34,347 bases of DNA, taken from NCBI GenBank assembly GCA_937889595.1, contig CALAOR010000073.1, positions 1 to 34,347 on the forward strand, read 5' to 3'. Position numbers and translations under genes: made by a program. The notes under the pieces were generated by a model. It saw only the letters and a program-made list of their open reading frames with translations, ran no database searches and had not been told where the DNA came from. How positions within the stretch are numbered: position 1 is the stretch's first letter; every line of letters starts with the position of its first letter. The DNA is from an uncultured bacterium. Lineage in GTDB: Bacteria > Oederibacteriota > PGYV01 > Palsa-1178. Positions 33,206 through 34,347 of the stretch are shown here, one piece after another.

Positions 33206-33240
33206 GAGCATTGATAATGCTCCAGTGTAACAATTAAAAT
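33206..33240 (+). promoter_or_regulatory. Promoter with palindromic operator over the -35
   Basis: GAGCATTGATAATGCTC (33206-33222) is a perfect palindrome with 7-bp arms. TTGATA (33211-33216) inside it and TAAAAT (33235-33240) 18 bases on form a promoter for the RelA/SpoT gene. A repressor on the palindrome would compete with polymerase. Confidence 0.5.
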
Positions 33241-33306
33241 TTATGTGCTCCAAATAAGGTCTGACTGACGTCATATTTAGTCCAATAATAAAGGGAAGGT
33301 GCAATC

Positions 33307-34272
33307 ATGGATAAAATTAGGACAAAGTATAACGAAAAAATAAATGATTATAAGTCGTTGGAAGTGGAGGCAAAGTACATTTTAGAAAAATTGTTAATTA
33401 AGAATAATGTCAAAATTAATGAAATTTCATCAAGAGTAAAAACAATTGAATCAATTGTTGCAAAGTTAAAATTGAAACAATTTAGTCATTCTATAGATGA
33501 ATTAAATGATATTGTTGGTTTAAGGGTTGTATGTTTGTTTAGATCTGATATAGAAGTCATTGGAGCCATTATAAGAAAAAGTTTTTTAGTTATTAAAGAA
33601 GACAATAAATTGGAAAATTTTGACGTGAGTTCTTTTGGTTATATGTCAGTTCACTTTATTGTAAAATTATCACCAGAGTGTAGCGGGCCAAGATACGACA
33701 ATATAAAAGATATTCATCTTGAGATTCAAATTAGGACAATCTCCATGCATGCATGGGCAACAATCTCGCATTATTTAGATTATAAAGCTGACAACGACGT
33801 ACCAAAAGAAATGCGGAAAGATTTTTTTGCGTTAAGTGGATTGTTCTACGTAGCTGATACGCATTTTGAAAGTTTCTATAATGATAGCAAAACTATAAAA
33901 CTCAAAATCTCTGAAATAATAGATAAGCCTTCTGAGTTAAATAAGCAGGAGGTTAATACTAACAGCTTAGTAGCATATTTTAGAAGTAAGTTTCCGGATA
34001 GAGAACTGAATAATCCTCATAGCACCTCGGAATTAATAGAACAATTATATGAATTGAATTTAACTACCATAGGAGTAATAGATGACTATGTAAACAAAAC
34101 GTGGAATGCTTTTTTAGAATATGAAAGATATAAACCTCCAGGCCGAGAAGGTGATACTGACAGAATTTTTTGGCCAGTAGGCATTATAAGATGTATCTTG
34201 GAACTACAAAGAATTATCAATCTTAACGTAGTAATACCTAAATATATTATTGCAATGATTGAAAAATCTTAG
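33307..34272 (+). CDS. Stand-alone RelA/SpoT-type nucleotide synthetase
   Basis: A 321-residue protein whose first 165 residues form a RelA/SpoT synthetase domain. RVKTIESIVAKL carries R43, K45 and K53. DIVGLRVVC carries D68. FGYMSVHFIV carries Y112 and H116. LEIQIRT carries E139, Q141 and R143, followed by HAWATISH. All key residues look intact, so pyrophosphate transfer is plausible. There is no HD hydrolase domain. The last 150 residues are helical and unrecognised. Relatives act as ppGpp or ppApp synthetases, or as tRNA-modifying toxins (toxSAS), including phage defence. It lies in the AT-rich accessory block. Confidence 0.85.
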   Translation: MDKIRTKYNEKINDYKSLEVEAKYILEKLLIKNNVKINEISSRVKTIESIVAKLKLKQFSHSIDELNDIVGLRVVCLFRSDIEVIGAIIRKSFLVIKEDNKLENFDVSSFGYMSVHFIVKLSPECSGPRYDNIKDIHLEIQIRTISMHAWATISHYLDYKADNDVPKEMRKDFFALSGLFYVADTHFESFYNDSKTIKLKISEIIDKPSELNKQEVNTNSLVAYFRSKFPDRELNNPHSTSELIEQLYELNLTTIGVIDDYVNKTWNAFLEYERYKPPGREGDTDRIFWPVGIIRCILELQRIINLNVVIPKYIIAMIEKS

Positions 34273-34282
34273 GTGAGTGTGT

Positions 34283-34347
34283 ATGGGTATAACGGAATTT
34301 TTTTTCGATTTTTTCAGCAAATCGCGAAGGAGTTGTGTACAACTTCC
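34283..34347 (+). CDS. Start of a further gene (partial)
   Basis: An ATG at 34283, 5 bases after AGGTGAG, opens a frame that runs to the window edge. The 21 visible residues begin MGITEFFFDFFSKSRR. It starts 10 bases after the RelA/SpoT stop and may be its operon partner, for example an antitoxin. Too little is visible to identify it. Confidence 0.4.
   Translation, partial: MGITEFFFDFFSKSRRSCVQL

Overview
The window looks like a chromosomal contig from an uncultured Gram-negative bacterium. It carries several lipoprotein genes, a PorV/PorQ-type outer membrane protein fused to an OmpA domain, and envelope glycan glycosyltransferases. It has consensus sigma-70 promoters, strong Shine-Dalgarno sites and many TTG starts. 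There is no rRNA or other phylogenetic marker good enough to name the lineage. A deep-branching candidate phylum from the Goldbacteria/Firestonebacteria/Elusimicrobia/FCB neighbourhood is only a guess.

Left part (1-8450): a heptamer tandem repeat and a small HNH protein lead into a macromolecular-synthesis operon, rpsU-yqeY-mpg-NIF3-yaiI-dnaG-rpoD, followed by a family 9 glycosyltransferase. A near-consensus promoter followed at once by a terminator-type hairpin lies upstream of rpsU, suggesting an attenuator or a very short RNA. Four genes of this operon appear to use TTG or CTG starts.

Middle part (8450-28380): the 'mobile mystery' A/B pair (Xre regulator plus a Fic-like protein lacking the catalytic His); a three-gene lipoprotein/envelope operon with an apparently leaderless first gene; a polysaccharide or glycolipid block (two methyltransferases, GT4, two GT-C-like membrane proteins, and a convergent GT2); a TPR/kelch lipoprotein pair; a DtxR-family regulator; a strongly structured non-coding stretch; a TopA-type zinc-ribbon protein; a cupin regulator with its acyl-CoA synthetase; and the PorV-OmpA protein. 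Gaps hold palindromic GTAGAG...CTC repeats whose stems covary, and several heptamer tandem repeats.

Right part (28380-34347): a metalloprotease gene broken by a one-base frameshift is followed by a visibly AT-rich accessory region. It encodes a membrane coiled-coil protein with a DUF4145/HEPN-like end, an Xre-ImmA/IrrE plus DUF4411 PIN-like toxin-antitoxin pair, a PD-(D/E)XK nuclease-like protein and a stand-alone RelA/SpoT synthetase. Two of these genes have perfect palindromes overlapping the predicted -35 box. This is the best candidate for a defence or stress island. No integrase, tRNA or attachment site is visible.
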